DNA from: Salinibacter ruber DSM 13855
Lineage (GTDB): Bacteria; Bacteroidota; Rhodothermia; Rhodothermales; Salinibacteraceae
Direction of reading: 5' to 3'
Length of the DNA stretch: 64,000 nt
Assembly (NCBI RefSeq): GCF_000013045.1
Contig: NC_007677.1
Coordinates: forward strand, 2,232,001 to 2,296,000
Shown here: one piece after another, positions 36,264 through 46,506 of the stretch
How the letters are laid out: the number at the start of each line of letters is the position of its first letter
Position numbering within the stretch: the stretch's first letter is position 1
Made by a program: the position numbers and the translations under genes
Notes under the pieces: generated by a model
The model's database searches: none
Seen by the model: only the letters and a program-made list of their open reading frames with translations
Told to the model about the DNA's origin: nothing

Positions 36264-36381
36264 GCGTCGGAGGGGACTGGGTGAGAACGAGTGACGGACG
36301 AAATAGGGGGCCGTGCGGACGTGCGCACCGTCCACGTGATACACCGGCGCGGGCTGAGGTTCCTCCCCGCGACGGCCTTCG

Positions 36382-37245
36382 TCAGACGATCATCCATGCC
36401 GCGAGCCCAGGGACCACGGGCCACGCCACGACCAGGTCGGCGAGGAAGGCGTCGCGGGGCCGCGTCGGGTCCATCCCCCAGACCGTCCCTCCCATGAGCA
36501 GGAGGCCCACGGCGTCAATCCCCACGAGCACCGGGGCCCTCGCAACAACGGCCCATCCCAGGGCCCCGAGGGCCGCAGCGGCGAGCCCCCCCGTCGCCGC
36601 CCATCGCACCCGTCGCAGCGTCCACCGCGGCGCCCAGGGCGCCAAGCCGGCCTTGATGTCGCCCCGGCGGTCGCCCCAGTCTGCAAGCAGCAGGTTGGGC
36701 AGGATGAACAGCGTGCGGGCCCCGAAGAACAGGAGCGCCCCGATCCCGACCGGGGCCCCCGCTTCCACAAAGGGAAGCAGTGCCCCTCCGGCGGCCCAGG
36801 TCGTGGCAATCGCCCCCGGCTTTGCGAGCCCCACGAGCACCGGTCGCCCCCCCGCCCCCCACCGAACATGGAGGACCGCGACACTCCCCAGCACCGCCGT
36901 CCACAGAAGGGTGGGCCACGCCAGGTACGGCAGCAGGGCCCCGCCCACCGCGAAGAGGCCCATCGTCTCGACCGCCAGCCATCCCTGATGCGCCCGAACC
37001 CACGCCACCCGATCCGGGCGGTTGACCCGATCTTCGGGGGCGGAGCCCCACACCCGATCCGCCGCGTAGATCAGCGTGACGCCGCAGAAGCCCACGACCA
37101 GCAGCGGAAGGTCCACGGGCAGGCCGAAGAGCCCGTACGTGCCCGTCAACAACGCCACGGCGACGCCGCCCACCGGCGCCGGGTCGTGGTATAGCGCGTC
37201 GACCAGTCGGAATTTCGACGGACCAACGGAACGTGGTGATGACAT
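36382..37245 (-). CDS. UbiA-like prenyltransferase family membrane protein (putative)
   Basis: The 287-residue product has about eight hydrophobic helices and no signal peptide. Two Asp-rich loops are in positions typical of UbiA-type prenyltransferases: [20 protein letters not shown] after helix two and [17 protein letters not shown] after helix five. In the classical family these are NDxxDxxxD and DxxxD motifs that bind Mg2+-diphosphate. Here the first lacks the Asn and has altered spacing, so activity is uncertain. If active it would join a prenyl chain to an aromatic or sugar acceptor. It precedes asnS on the same strand. I would call it a member of the fold, not a named enzyme. Confidence 0.55.
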   Translation of the reverse strand: MSSPRSVGPSKFRLVDALYHDPAPVGGVAVALLTGTYGLFGLPVDLPLLVVGFCGVTLIYAADRVWGSAPEDRVNRPDRVAWVRAHQGWLAVETMGLFAVGGALLPYLAWPTLLWTAVLGSVAVLHVRWGAGGRPVLVGLAKPGAIATTWAAGGALLPFVEAGAPVGIGALLFFGARTLFILPNLLLADWGDRRGDIKAGLAPWAPRWTLRRVRWAATGGLAAAALGALGWAVVARAPVLVGIDAVGLLLMGGTVWGMDPTRPRDAFLADLVVAWPVVPGLAAWMIV

Positions 37246-37413
37246 ACAGCGAGGAGCGCGTCGTGGAGGCCGCCCTGTGCCCGGCGCGGGATTTTCAACG
37301 AAAGCGTAAAGTCGTACTCCAATTTCCCCACACCCTTCCGCCCGGTCGGGGCCCCAACGAATTGTTCATGGCAATTCTCCGTCGAAACGATTAGGATAAA
37401 TGCTGACCGACAC

Positions 37414-37425
37414 GGAAGCGCTTCC
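37414..37425. promoter_or_regulatory. Palindromic operator-like site upstream of pckA
   Basis: GGAAGCGCTTCC is a perfect 12-bp palindrome whose 3' end lies 50 bp before the pckA start codon. A site with one base changed (GGAAGCGGTTCC) lies upstream of fbp at 61629-61640. The shared GAAnCGnTTC core is what LacI-family regulators such as E. coli Cra recognise. This is inferred from sequence only; no such regulator is in the window. Confidence 0.55.
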
Positions 37426-37475
37426 AAAAGCCGCCTCGTCTCCTGCCGGTCCCTCCGGGGGGAGGCGCTTCTCGC

Positions 37476-39113
<1,638 letters not shown>

Positions 39114-39195
39114 CGGCGCAGGGAGCATCCGCGGGGAAGGTGCGTATGCCCCAGACTTACCAAAAGACAAAGGCTCTTGGGACTTCGATCGCGCA

Positions 39196-39351
39196 ATGAG
39201 TGGGTGCCCCATACATTCCAACGACGAGTCGCCCTCCGCCAACCGCCCCTCCTCCAACCGGCCCGCCTCCGTTCGGTGGGACCTCATCTTCCTGGGGCTG
39301 GCCGCGGGAATGTTGACGCTGGTTCTGGCCGTGGCCCTACAACTGCCCTAG
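39196..39351 (+). CDS. Small single-helix membrane protein (putative)
   Basis: A 51-residue product starts at the ATG at 39196 (MSGCPIHSNDESPSA). A Ser/Pro/Asn-rich head is followed by one strong hydrophobic helix (residues about 31-49, LIFLGLAAGMLTLVLAVAL) that ends the protein. It starts 82 bp after pckA in the same direction, with no terminator visible between, so it could be read from the pckA transcript. No family is recognised. The GC-rich codon pattern is compatible with coding. The short length leaves real doubt. Confidence 0.45.
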   Translation: MSGCPIHSNDESPSANRPSSNRPASVRWDLIFLGLAAGMLTLVLAVALQLP

Positions 39352-39447
39352 CGGCGGACGCCCCTTACCGGCCCACGGCCCACACTGGGGGACCTGCAGT
39401 CCCCGATGGATACAGGGACCGGCCTGGATGCCGCGATAAAAATAGAA

Positions 39448-39480
39448 AACGCCCCGCTCTCGGTGAGAGGGCGGGGCGTT
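39448..39480 (-). terminator. Rho-independent terminator after tRNA-Gly(GCC)
   Basis: A 10-bp stem (AACGCCCCGC paired with GCGGGGCGTT), extended by a TCTC/GAGA pair, forms a strong hairpin. On the minus strand it is followed by TTTTCTATTTTT. It lies 20 bp past the 3' end of the tRNA and should end the leftward transcript from asd, the GNAT gene and the tRNA. On the plus strand the tail is weaker. Confidence 0.85.
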
Positions 39481-39499
39481 GCGGTTTGTCTGTATGCGG

Positions 39500-39572
39500 A
39501 GCGGGCGATGGGATTCGAACCCACGACCTTCTGCATGGCAAGCAGATGCTCTAGCCGCTGAGCTACGCCCGC
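39500..39572 (-). tRNA. tRNA-Gly (GCC)
   Basis: The minus strand folds as a 73-nt cloverleaf: acceptor GCGGGCG/CGCCCGC, anticodon stem TCTGC/GCAGA and loop TTGCCAT, giving anticodon GCC (reads GGC and GGU, the frequent Gly codons in a GC-rich genome). CCA is not encoded. It lies 45 bp downstream of the GNAT gene on the same strand. Confidence 0.95.
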
Positions 39573-39617
39573 ATCATAATGCAATTTCTAAGACGAGGCC
39601 GTCTGGGGTGCGTTCCG

Positions 39618-40142
39618 CTAAAAGCCAATCTTTTTGGATCCTTCGTCGTCCGTCGCGTCCTCGGCGCCCTCGTGCTCGACCGCCAGCGTCACGGTGAGCG
39701 GACGCGCCTCCTGCGCGGCCCAGAAGGCGCGGGCCTCCTCATTGGCGGCAAGGACATTGAGGCGGAGGCGCTGCGCCCCAATTCGGCCCGTCCAGTCGCG
39801 CACCGCCTGCACGAGTTGGCTCCCCAGGCCCTGCCGCCGGTCGTCCGGCCGAACGTACAGCTCGTCGATGAAAACCTCTGAGCTCTCCGCGTAGATGGGC
39901 GGCGGGCCCCACCGATGGGCCGTGGCGAAGCCCACGACCTCGCCGTCCACCTCCGCCACGTATACGCGGTACGTCTCGTCGTCGAGCCACTGCGGGAAAT
40001 CATTCTCCCACCGGTCCCGGGCGTCCTCCGCGACGCCGAAGCGCTCCTCCATCGCCTCCTGCTCCTCGAGAAGCTGTGCCCACAGGTCCCCCACCGCAGT
40101 TTGGTGATCGGGCTGGGCGCGTCGCACGTCGGGGTAAGCCAT
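39618..40142 (-). CDS. GNAT family N-acetyltransferase
   Basis: The 174-residue product has the GNAT fold. The acetyl-CoA pyrophosphate loop is the RRQGLGSQL segment in motif A, preceded by the strand FIDELYVRPDD, and motif B continues through AVRDWTGRIGAQRLRLNVLAAN. Such enzymes move an acetyl group from acetyl-CoA to an amine on a small molecule, antibiotic or protein. The acceptor cannot be predicted here. It starts 77 bp after the asd stop in the same direction, so it may be co-transcribed with asd and the tRNA. The family assignment is secure. Confidence 0.88.
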   Translation of the reverse strand: MAYPDVRRAQPDHQTAVGDLWAQLLEEQEAMEERFGVAEDARDRWENDFPQWLDDETYRVYVAEVDGEVVGFATAHRWGPPPIYAESSEVFIDELYVRPDDRRQGLGSQLVQAVRDWTGRIGAQRLRLNVLAANEEARAFWAAQEARPLTVTLAVEHEGAEDATDDEGSKKIGF

Positions 40143-40219
40143 GGGAAAGGGTGTGAGGGTAGAGGGTGCAGGAATGGGGTGTGGAGGGGGAACGGCCGTG
40201 GGCCGACCGACAGGCCCCG

Positions 40220-41311
40220 CTACCCTGCGGCGGGCTCTGTAGCGGCGTCGGCACGGGCGCGGTCCAGGTAGCCCTCCGACGCCAGCAGCTCGGCGTTGAG
40301 CAGGGCCCCGCCGGCCGCCCCGCGCACGGTGTTGTGCGAGAGGAGAACGAACTTGACGTCGTTGACGGGACAGTCCTGCACCCGCCCCACGGACACGGTC
40401 ATTCCGCCCCCGGCCTCCACGTGCCGCTGCGGCTGGGGCGCATCGGGCGCGTCCAGCACCTGCACAAATGGGTCGGGGCGGCTCGGCAGCGACTCGGTCA
40501 CGGCGGGCGCCCGGAAGGTGCGGAGCGCATCGGCGACGGCCTCGGCCTCAATGTCATCGCGGAACCGCACGGAGGCACAGGCCAGGTGCCCGTTTCGGAC
40601 CGGCACGCGCGTGCACTGCGCACTCAGGGTCAGGGCCGCCGGCTCGATGCGGTCGCCGTCGAGCGTACCCAGGATCTTGCGGGGCTCCGTCGCCAGCTTC
40701 TCCTCCTCCCCGCCAATGTGGGGAATGACGTTGCCCACCGCGTCGAGCGACGGCACGCCCGGATAGCCGGCCCCGGACAACGCCTGCAGCATCGTCACCT
40801 GCACCGCCTCCAGGTCGAACGCGTCCATCAGGGGATGGAGCCCGCAGATGAGCCCCGTCGTGGAGCAGTTTGGGTTGGTGACGATGAAGCCCCCGTCCCC
40901 CCACGACTGCTCATCGATCAGGGCAAGGTGGCCGGGGTTCACCTCCGGGATGAGAAGGGGCACCCGGTCGTGCTGCCGGTAGTTTTTGGCGTTGGAGACG
41001 ACCGGGACGCCCGCCCTCGCAAAGGCCTCCTCAATCTCGCCCGCCACGGAGGAGTCGAGCGCAGAAAACACGACGTCGCAGTCCATGGCCTCCGGCTCCG
41101 TCGACTGCACCTCGAGGGACGCGACGGACGGCGGAATCGGCTGTCCGCTCAGCCAGTTTGCCGCCTCGCGGTACGGACGCCCCGCCGAGCGCTCGGACGC
41201 CGCCACGGACGTGACCGTAAACCACGGATGGTCGTCGAGCAGGCGAATGAACGTCTGCCCCACGGCGCCCGTCGCCCCGAGAATGCCGACGCGGTAGTCG
41301 TGTTCGTCCAT
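40220..41311 (-). CDS. asd: Aspartate-semialdehyde dehydrogenase
   Basis: The product is 363 residues from the ATG at 41311 (MDEHDYRVGILGATGAVGQ). It reduces aspartyl phosphate to aspartate semialdehyde with NADPH, the shared step to lysine, threonine and methionine. The NADP-binding GILGATGAVGQ is at the N-terminus and the catalytic Cys is in NPNCSTTGL. The sequence around NPNCST and the overall length suit the archaeal/fungal-type subgroup better than the E. coli type. It is divergent from folD (229 bp between the two start codons). The lysC and hom partners are not in the window. Confidence 0.94.
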   Translation of the reverse strand: MDEHDYRVGILGATGAVGQTFIRLLDDHPWFTVTSVAASERSAGRPYREAANWLSGQPIPPSVASLEVQSTEPEAMDCDVVFSALDSSVAGEIEEAFARAGVPVVSNAKNYRQHDRVPLLIPEVNPGHLALIDEQSWGDGGFIVTNPNCSTTGLICGLHPLMDAFDLEAVQVTMLQALSGAGYPGVPSLDAVGNVIPHIGGEEEKLATEPRKILGTLDGDRIEPAALTLSAQCTRVPVRNGHLACASVRFRDDIEAEAVADALRTFRAPAVTESLPSRPDPFVQVLDAPDAPQPQRHVEAGGGMTVSVGRVQDCPVNDVKFVLLSHNTVRGAAGGALLNAELLASEGYLDRARADAATEPAAG

Positions 41312-41540
41312 GATCTTGCAAGCCGCTCGGAGGAAGGTACGATTGATCGCTGGAGCCAACAGAGCCCTCGCGCAACTACCTGCCTGCTACCGCACGTTTT
41401 TCGAGCATGTTCCCCTGCCGGAATCCGGCCCCGCAATCGTCCCCAATTCTTCGTGTGCGGCGGTTTGCGCGTGCCCGGTCGTTTTGTAGATTGAAAGGGC
41501 CACTCCACCTTGTTCTCGCAACCCGCCTTCCCGTTCTTCC

Positions 41541-42434
41541 ATGCCCGACGCTTCCGACGCCGACCTGCTCGACGGACAAGCCCTTTCGCAGGCCGTTCGC
41601 GACGAGGTCAAGGCCGACATCCAGGCCTGGACCGACGACCACCGTCCCCCGTTTCTCTCCGCCGTCCTCGTCGGGGACAACCCGGCGTCGAAGGCCTACG
41701 TGCGCGGCAAGGAAAAAGACGCCGCGGAGGTGGGCATCGAGACCGAAACGCACCACCTCGACGCCGACACGTCGCAGAGTGAGCTCCTCGACCTGGTGCA
41801 CGACCTGAACGCCGACGCCTCGGTCGACGGCATCCTCGTACAGCTTCCCCTTCCCGACCACGTCGACGAGCGAACCGTGATCGACGCCGTGGACCCGTCG
41901 AAGGACGTGGACGGCTTCCATCCCGAAAACCTGGGCCGCTTGATGCGCGGCACCCCGCGGTACATCCCCGCCACGCCGTACGGCATCATGGAGATGCTGT
42001 CCCGCTCCGACATCGATCCGGAAAGCATGGACGCGGTGATCGTGGGGCGGTCCAACATCGTGGGCAAGCCCCTCGCCAATTTGCTCCTGCGCCGCACGGC
42101 CAACGCCACGGTGACCGTTTGCCACAGCCGAACGAAGGACCTCGCCGCCCACACCCGCCGGGCCGACCTGCTGGTCGCCGCCGCCGGCCAGGCCGCCTTC
42201 ATCGACGCCGACATGGTCAAGGAGGATGCCGTCGTGATCGACGTGGGCATCAACCGGGTCGACGACCCGTCCACCGACCGCGGCTACCGGCTCGTCGGCG
42301 ACGTCGACTTCGAAGGGGTCCGGCCGAAGGCCCGCCGGATCACGCCGGTGCCGGGGGGCGTCGGGCTCATGACGCGGGCGATGCTTCTGAAGAACACCCT
42401 CAAGGCGGCGCGACTGCGGGCCACGTCGGCGTAG
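41541..42434 (+). CDS. folD: Bifunctional methylene-THF dehydrogenase/methenyl-THF cyclohydrolase
   Basis: The 297-residue product interconverts 5,10-methylene- and 10-formyl-tetrahydrofolate in the cytoplasm, feeding purine and formyl-methionyl-tRNA synthesis. Family marks are present: KAYVRGKEKDAAEVGI with the catalytic Lys, QLPLPDHVDE, VIVGRSNIVGKPLANLLL for NADP binding, and VPGGVGLMTRAML near the end. In most FolD proteins the loop reads PCTPxG. Here it is PATPYG, so the Cys is replaced by Ala, a tolerated change in other species as far as I know. mscS follows 36 bp downstream in the same direction. Confidence 0.95.
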   Translation: MPDASDADLLDGQALSQAVRDEVKADIQAWTDDHRPPFLSAVLVGDNPASKAYVRGKEKDAAEVGIETETHHLDADTSQSELLDLVHDLNADASVDGILVQLPLPDHVDERTVIDAVDPSKDVDGFHPENLGRLMRGTPRYIPATPYGIMEMLSRSDIDPESMDAVIVGRSNIVGKPLANLLLRRTANATVTVCHSRTKDLAAHTRRADLLVAAAGQAAFIDADMVKEDAVVIDVGINRVDDPSTDRGYRLVGDVDFEGVRPKARRITPVPGGVGLMTRAMLLKNTLKAARLRATSA

Positions 42435-42470
42435 CGCCCGCTGTTCTCTTCCATCCTGCCCTCCGGCGTC

Positions 42471-43505
42471 ATGGTGGCTCCCCAGTCTATTCCCCAGCGG
42501 CTCCAAACACGGACGGACACCACGGCCCAGTCCGGGCCCGTCGGTGAGGCCGCCAACAGGTTCAACAACGCATTTAGTGACGGCCTCCGGCTCTTTCTGG
42601 ATGGCAACTGGGAGGGACTCTACGACCACCTCACATCGGGGGCCCTGTACCTCCTGGGGCTGCTTACCGAGCGGGGCCTTCAGTCCCTCGCGGCGTTTCT
42701 GCTGTTGTACATCATCTACCGGGCGCTGTACCTCGCGTCCGAGCGCGCCCTGGATCGCAGCGACAGCATCGAGCCGGGCCTCCAGAGCCTCCTGCTGAAA
42801 ACCTTCCGGGTGGCGTCGTTCTTCTTCATCGGCACGGTGGTCCTCGACCAGCTCGGGGTCAACGTCGCGGTGCTGGTCGGCGGTCTGGGCATTGCGGGAA
42901 TCGTCGCCGGATTCGCGGCGCGGGACTCGCTGGAGAATTTCATCGCGGGCGTCACGGTCCTCGTCGACAAGCCGTTCCAGGTGGGCGACTACATCGAGAT
43001 TGGCGACCAGTACGGACAGGTCGACGAGATTACGCTCCGCTCCACGCGCCTCCGCACGGTCCGGAACCGGACCATGGTGCTGCCCAACACGCACATGATC
43101 ACGCAGGAGCTGATGAACCACACCAAGCGGAATGTGCTGCGGATCGATGTCTCCTTCGGCATCGCCTACAAGGAGGTCCCCGACGAGGCGCGGGCGGCGC
43201 TCCTCTCTCTGTTCGAAGGCGACGACCGCGTCCTAACCGAGCCGGCCCCCAGCGTGGTCGTGACGGAGATGGCGGACTCCAGCGTCAACATGGCCCTCCG
43301 CTTTTACACCCGCAACCCGGATCAGGAGGTGCCGCTGCGCTGGGAGTACACGGAGAAGGTCCGCGAAAAACTGCGCGAGGCGGACATCGAGATCCCCTTT
43401 CCCCACCGTCAACTCTTCCTCGACGAGGCGAAGACCCTCCAGGGGTCGGATCTTCTCGCCCCCGCGGACGACCCCGCAAACGGAGAGGGGCCATCGGCAG
43501 AGTGA
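42471..43505 (+). CDS. Small-conductance mechanosensitive channel, MscS family
   Basis: The 344-residue protein should form a homoheptameric inner-membrane channel that opens on hypo-osmotic shock. An N-terminal amphipathic region is followed by helices starting near residues 60 and 120. The pore helix TM3 is VGGLGIAGIVAGFAARDSLE, rich in Gly and Ala as expected, then the conserved NFIAGVTVLVDKPFQVGDYI joins it to the cytoplasmic beta domain. It is not a large K+-dependent MscK type, since it lacks the long periplasmic part. In a hypersaline organism sudden dilution makes such a valve important. It may share a transcript with folD. Confidence 0.92.
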   Translation: MVAPQSIPQRLQTRTDTTAQSGPVGEAANRFNNAFSDGLRLFLDGNWEGLYDHLTSGALYLLGLLTERGLQSLAAFLLLYIIYRALYLASERALDRSDSIEPGLQSLLLKTFRVASFFFIGTVVLDQLGVNVAVLVGGLGIAGIVAGFAARDSLENFIAGVTVLVDKPFQVGDYIEIGDQYGQVDEITLRSTRLRTVRNRTMVLPNTHMITQELMNHTKRNVLRIDVSFGIAYKEVPDEARAALLSLFEGDDRVLTEPAPSVVVTEMADSSVNMALRFYTRNPDQEVPLRWEYTEKVREKLREADIEIPFPHRQLFLDEAKTLQGSDLLAPADDPANGEGPSAE

Positions 43506-43513
43506 GGGTCGAC

Positions 43514-43933
43514 TCAGTCCCCCCGCACCGTTACCACGACGGTCCGCTCGCGGGGCTTGACGTCGCATTCGAGGTGGAAGATCTGCTGCCAGGTGCCGAG
43601 GATCGGCGCGCCGTCCCCGACCGGCACGGTGATCGACGGACTCAGCGTGGTGGCCTGGAGGTGCGAGTGGCCGTTGCCGTCGTGCCAGCGCTGCTCGTGG
43701 GCGTAGGTCTCCTCGGGCGGGAACAGCGCGTCGAGTTGTTCGGGCAGGTCCTGCTGAAGGCCCGGCTCGAACTCGATGGTGCCGACGGCCCCGGTGCTGC
43801 CGACGTTGTGCACGTGCACGAGTCCTGCGTCAATGCCGGACGCGCGGACGACCTCCGTCACCGAGGCCGTCAGGTCGTGCATATCCCGGTGCCCGTCGGT
43901 CGACAGCTCGATGCGGTCCTGGTGCGTGGCCAT
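43514..43933 (-). CDS. YjbQ/UPF0047 family protein
   Basis: The 139-residue product matches the secondary thiamine-phosphate synthase enzyme family YjbQ/UPF0047. Conserved blocks are VHVHNVGSTGAVGTIE and HEQRWHDGNGHSHLQATT, followed by ILGTWQQIFHLECD near the C-terminus. The His residues in HDGNGHSH are the likely metal site. In E. coli YjbQ complements thiamine-phosphate synthase mutants weakly, but the true role is unclear. The gene lies 33 bp after surE on the same strand and ends 8 bp from the convergent mscS stop. Confidence 0.92.
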   Translation of the reverse strand: MATHQDRIELSTDGHRDMHDLTASVTEVVRASGIDAGLVHVHNVGSTGAVGTIEFEPGLQQDLPEQLDALFPPEETYAHEQRWHDGNGHSHLQATTLSPSITVPVGDGAPILGTWQQIFHLECDVKPRERTVVVTVRGD

Positions 43934-43966
43934 GAACGGGCTGAAGACGGTCCGTAGGAAACAGCA

Positions 43967-44785
43967 CTACTCGGAGCCATCGGGGCCGGCCGACTCGTCC
44001 CAGTCCCACGTCCCGAAGGCCTCGAAGGCGTCGTGGGCCGTCATGTCGTGCTGAATCGGGGTGACGGACACGTAGCCCCGCTCGATGGCGGACAGGTCCG
44101 TCTCCGGCCCGTCGTCGAGGTTCACGAAGGTCCCGGCGAGCCAGTAGTAGGGCCGGTCGGCCGGGTCCGTCCGGCGTTCGAAGCCCTCCTCCCATCGCGA
44201 CCGGGCCTGCCGGGTGAGCGCAACCCCTTCGATCTGCTCCGCCGACAGCGCCGGAACGTTCACGTTCAGGAGCACGCCCTGCGGCAGCCCCCGATCGAGC
44301 GCCCACTCCACGATGCGCCGGGCCCACTGCCCCGCCACCTCAAACTGCGGCTTCGACCATTCGCACAAGGAAATGGCCAGGGAATCCAGCCCCAGGATCG
44401 AGGCCTCGGTGGCGGCGCTCACGGTGCCCGAGTAGAGCACATTTACGGCCGTATTCGGGCCCTGGTTGATGCCACTTACCACCAGGTCGGGCGGCGCGTC
44501 GAGCAGTTCGTGGCAGGCAAGCTTGACGCTGTCGGCGGGCGTTCCGGTGACGCCCCAGGCGGGAATCGGGCCGGACGGCACCTCAAACTCCTCCCGGTGC
44601 GCACGAACCGGATCGCGGACTGTGATGGCGTGCCCCACGGCGCTCTGCTCGGTGGTGGGGGCCACGACAAACAGCTCGCCCAGCCCGTCGAGGGCCGACG
44701 CGAGCGACTGGATGCCGGGGGCGTGGATGCCGTCGTCGTTGCAGAGAAGGATGCGGGGCTCGTCGCCCGACGCAGGGCTGCTCAT
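43967..44785 (-). CDS. surE: 5'/3'-nucleotidase SurE
   Basis: The product is 272 residues from the ATG at 44785 ([19 protein letters not shown]). SurE removes phosphate from nucleoside monophosphates and is linked to stationary-phase and stress survival. The signature [13 protein letters not shown] carries the metal-binding Asp pair. [16 protein letters not shown] and [14 protein letters not shown] are the other two conserved blocks, with the Asn and Ser ligands. The protein is cytoplasmic. panB lies 73 bp upstream on the same strand, and yjbQ follows. Confidence 0.96.
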
Positions 44786-44858
44786 GGGGGTGGGGAACTT
44801 CGACTTGAAGAAGAACAGACGCCCCGCCGTCAACGCAGTTCAGCGGCACGCGCAGGGA

Positions 44859-45692
44859 TCAGTAGCTTTCGTCCTCGTCGGGGAACGACCGGTCCCGCAC
44901 GTCCGACACGTACGCGCCGATCGCGTCGATGATCGTCTCGTCGAGGCGGGCGTAGCGGCGCACGAACCGGGGCTCAAAGTCCGTCGACAGCCCGAGGGCG
45001 TCGTGGGACACCAGGACCTGCCCGTCCGTCTGGTCGCCCGCCCCGATTCCAATCGTCGGGATGGAGAGGGACGCGGTCACCTCCGCCGCCAGTTCGGCGG
45101 GGATCTTTTCCAGCACGACGGCGAAGCACCCGGCCTCTTCGAGCCGTTTGGCGTCGGCGCGAAGCTCATCGGCTTCCTCCTCGTCGCGGGCCCGCACCTG
45201 GTAGGTGCCATAGTCGTAGATGCTCTGCGGCGTCAGGCCCAGGTGGCCCATCACCGGGATGCCTGCCGTCACCATCCGCTCCACGGCCTCGACCACCGGC
45301 GCGCCCCCCTCCAGCTTCACCGCGTGGGCCCCGGCCTCCTTCATCACCCGGATGGCCGAGTCGAGGGCCTCCGTCGGGTCCCCCTGGTACGCGCCGAACG
45401 GAAGGTCGACGACCACGAGCGACCGGTCGATGCCCCGCACCACGCACTGCGCGTGGTAGATCATCTGATCGAGGGTCATCGGGAGGGTGGTCTCGTGCCC
45501 CGCCATCACGTTCGCCGCGGAGTCGCCGACAAGCAACACGTCCGCGCCGGCCCGGTCCAGGAGCCGGGCCGAGGTGTAGTCGTACGCCGTCAGTGCGGCG
45601 ATCGGCACCCCTTCCTCTTTCATCTCCTGAACGGTCTTGGTGGTCACGCGCGGCACGTCCGCAACGTCCGGGGGGGAAGAGTCGGCACCCAT
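44859..45692 (-). CDS. panB: 3-methyl-2-oxobutanoate hydroxymethyltransferase
   Basis: The 277-residue product transfers a hydroxymethyl group from methylene-THF to alpha-ketoisovalerate, giving ketopantoate for CoA synthesis. [20 protein letters not shown] opens the family core. [27 protein letters not shown] contains the conserved Asp and Met/Thr region, followed by [14 protein letters not shown], and [15 protein letters not shown] carries the C-terminal substrate motif. It precedes surE on the same strand. folD, which makes the one-carbon donor pool, lies nearby but is not in the same transcript. Confidence 0.95.
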   Translation of the reverse strand: MGADSSPPDVADVPRVTTKTVQEMKEEGVPIAALTAYDYTSARLLDRAGADVLLVGDSAANVMAGHETTLPMTLDQMIYHAQCVVRGIDRSLVVVDLPFGAYQGDPTEALDSAIRVMKEAGAHAVKLEGGAPVVEAVERMVTAGIPVMGHLGLTPQSIYDYGTYQVRARDEEEADELRADAKRLEEAGCFAVVLEKIPAELAAEVTASLSIPTIGIGAGDQTDGQVLVSHDALGLSTDFEPRFVRRYARLDETIIDAIGAYVSDVRDRSFPDEDESY

Positions 45693-45837
45693 AAGGTCAT
45701 GGTGTCAAGTAGACGAGACGGTCCGCCCCGACGGCACAACGCGTCGGAGGGCCTCCGCCCGGGGCCAGACCGGTTCGCTTCACCAATCCGGCCCGCCCGG
45801 AGGGAGGGGCGCTTCGTTGAGGACCCGGGCCCTAGGG

Positions 45838-46443
45838 CTACTGGCCGCTCCCGCTTCCCCCAGCCGGCGGCGCATTTTGGTCCAGGGTCGGGGACGGCTC
45901 GCCGGGCGACTGCGTGAGCGAAATGCCAAGCTCCCCCGCGACGTCGCGCGTGATGTCGGCGACGCGCTCACTGGTCTCGTCCTCGTAGAGAAGGACCTGT
46001 CGACGCAGAACCATGTCGAGCTCCTGCTGGGCCGCCACCTTGTCGATCGCCCCCTGGAGCTTCTCCAGAAGGGGCTGCATCATTTTGCGACGCTTCTTCT
46101 GCATCTGCTGCTGGCGCTGCTGGGCCGCTCGCCGGAGCTCCTGCGAACGCTTCTGCAGCTCGCGCTCGCGCTCGGCGCGCGCCGAATCGTCGAGCAGCGA
46201 CTGCTGCTGCTGAAACTGCTTGACCCGCTTCTGAAACTGCTGCCGCTGCTGCTGGAGTTCGCGCTGCTGCTGCTTCATTTCCTGCTGCACCTGCTGCTGT
46301 ACCTCTTGCATCTCCGGCATGCTCACCAGGACGGCCTGCTGGTCGACGTACCCGATCTTCTGGGCCTGCACCGGCATCGCGGCCATCGCCACGAGGAGAA
46401 GAAGAAGTGAGAGGGACTTTGTAACTCGATTTGACATGGCCAT
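45838..46443 (-). CDS. Skp/OmpH family periplasmic chaperone, second copy
   Basis: The 201-residue product has a signal peptide (residues about 1-28, ending MPVQAQ) and then KIGYVDQQAVLVSMPEM, the conserved start of Skp/OmpH proteins. The rest is a long Gln/Lys/Arg-rich coiled coil, which would form the tentacles that hold unfolded outer-membrane proteins. Much of it is low complexity (runs of Gln with Lys/Arg). The C-terminal end is Pro/Gly/Ser-rich. It follows another skp-like gene by 63 bp. The duplicate arrangement next to bamA is common in Bacteroidota. It is distinct from the first copy in sequence, so the two may hold different clients. Confidence 0.88.
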   Translation of the reverse strand: MAMSNRVTKSLSLLLLLVAMAAMPVQAQKIGYVDQQAVLVSMPEMQEVQQQVQQEMKQQQRELQQQRQQFQKRVKQFQQQQSLLDDSARAERERELQKRSQELRRAAQQRQQQMQKKRRKMMQPLLEKLQGAIDKVAAQQELDMVLRRQVLLYEDETSERVADITRDVAGELGISLTQSPGEPSPTLDQNAPPAGGSGSGQ

Positions 46444-46506
46444 AGGATCTGTTCCGAAAGCTTGTTTTCTGATGAATGCAACGTGTTCGTGCGAATGGGG
46501 GCTCGG

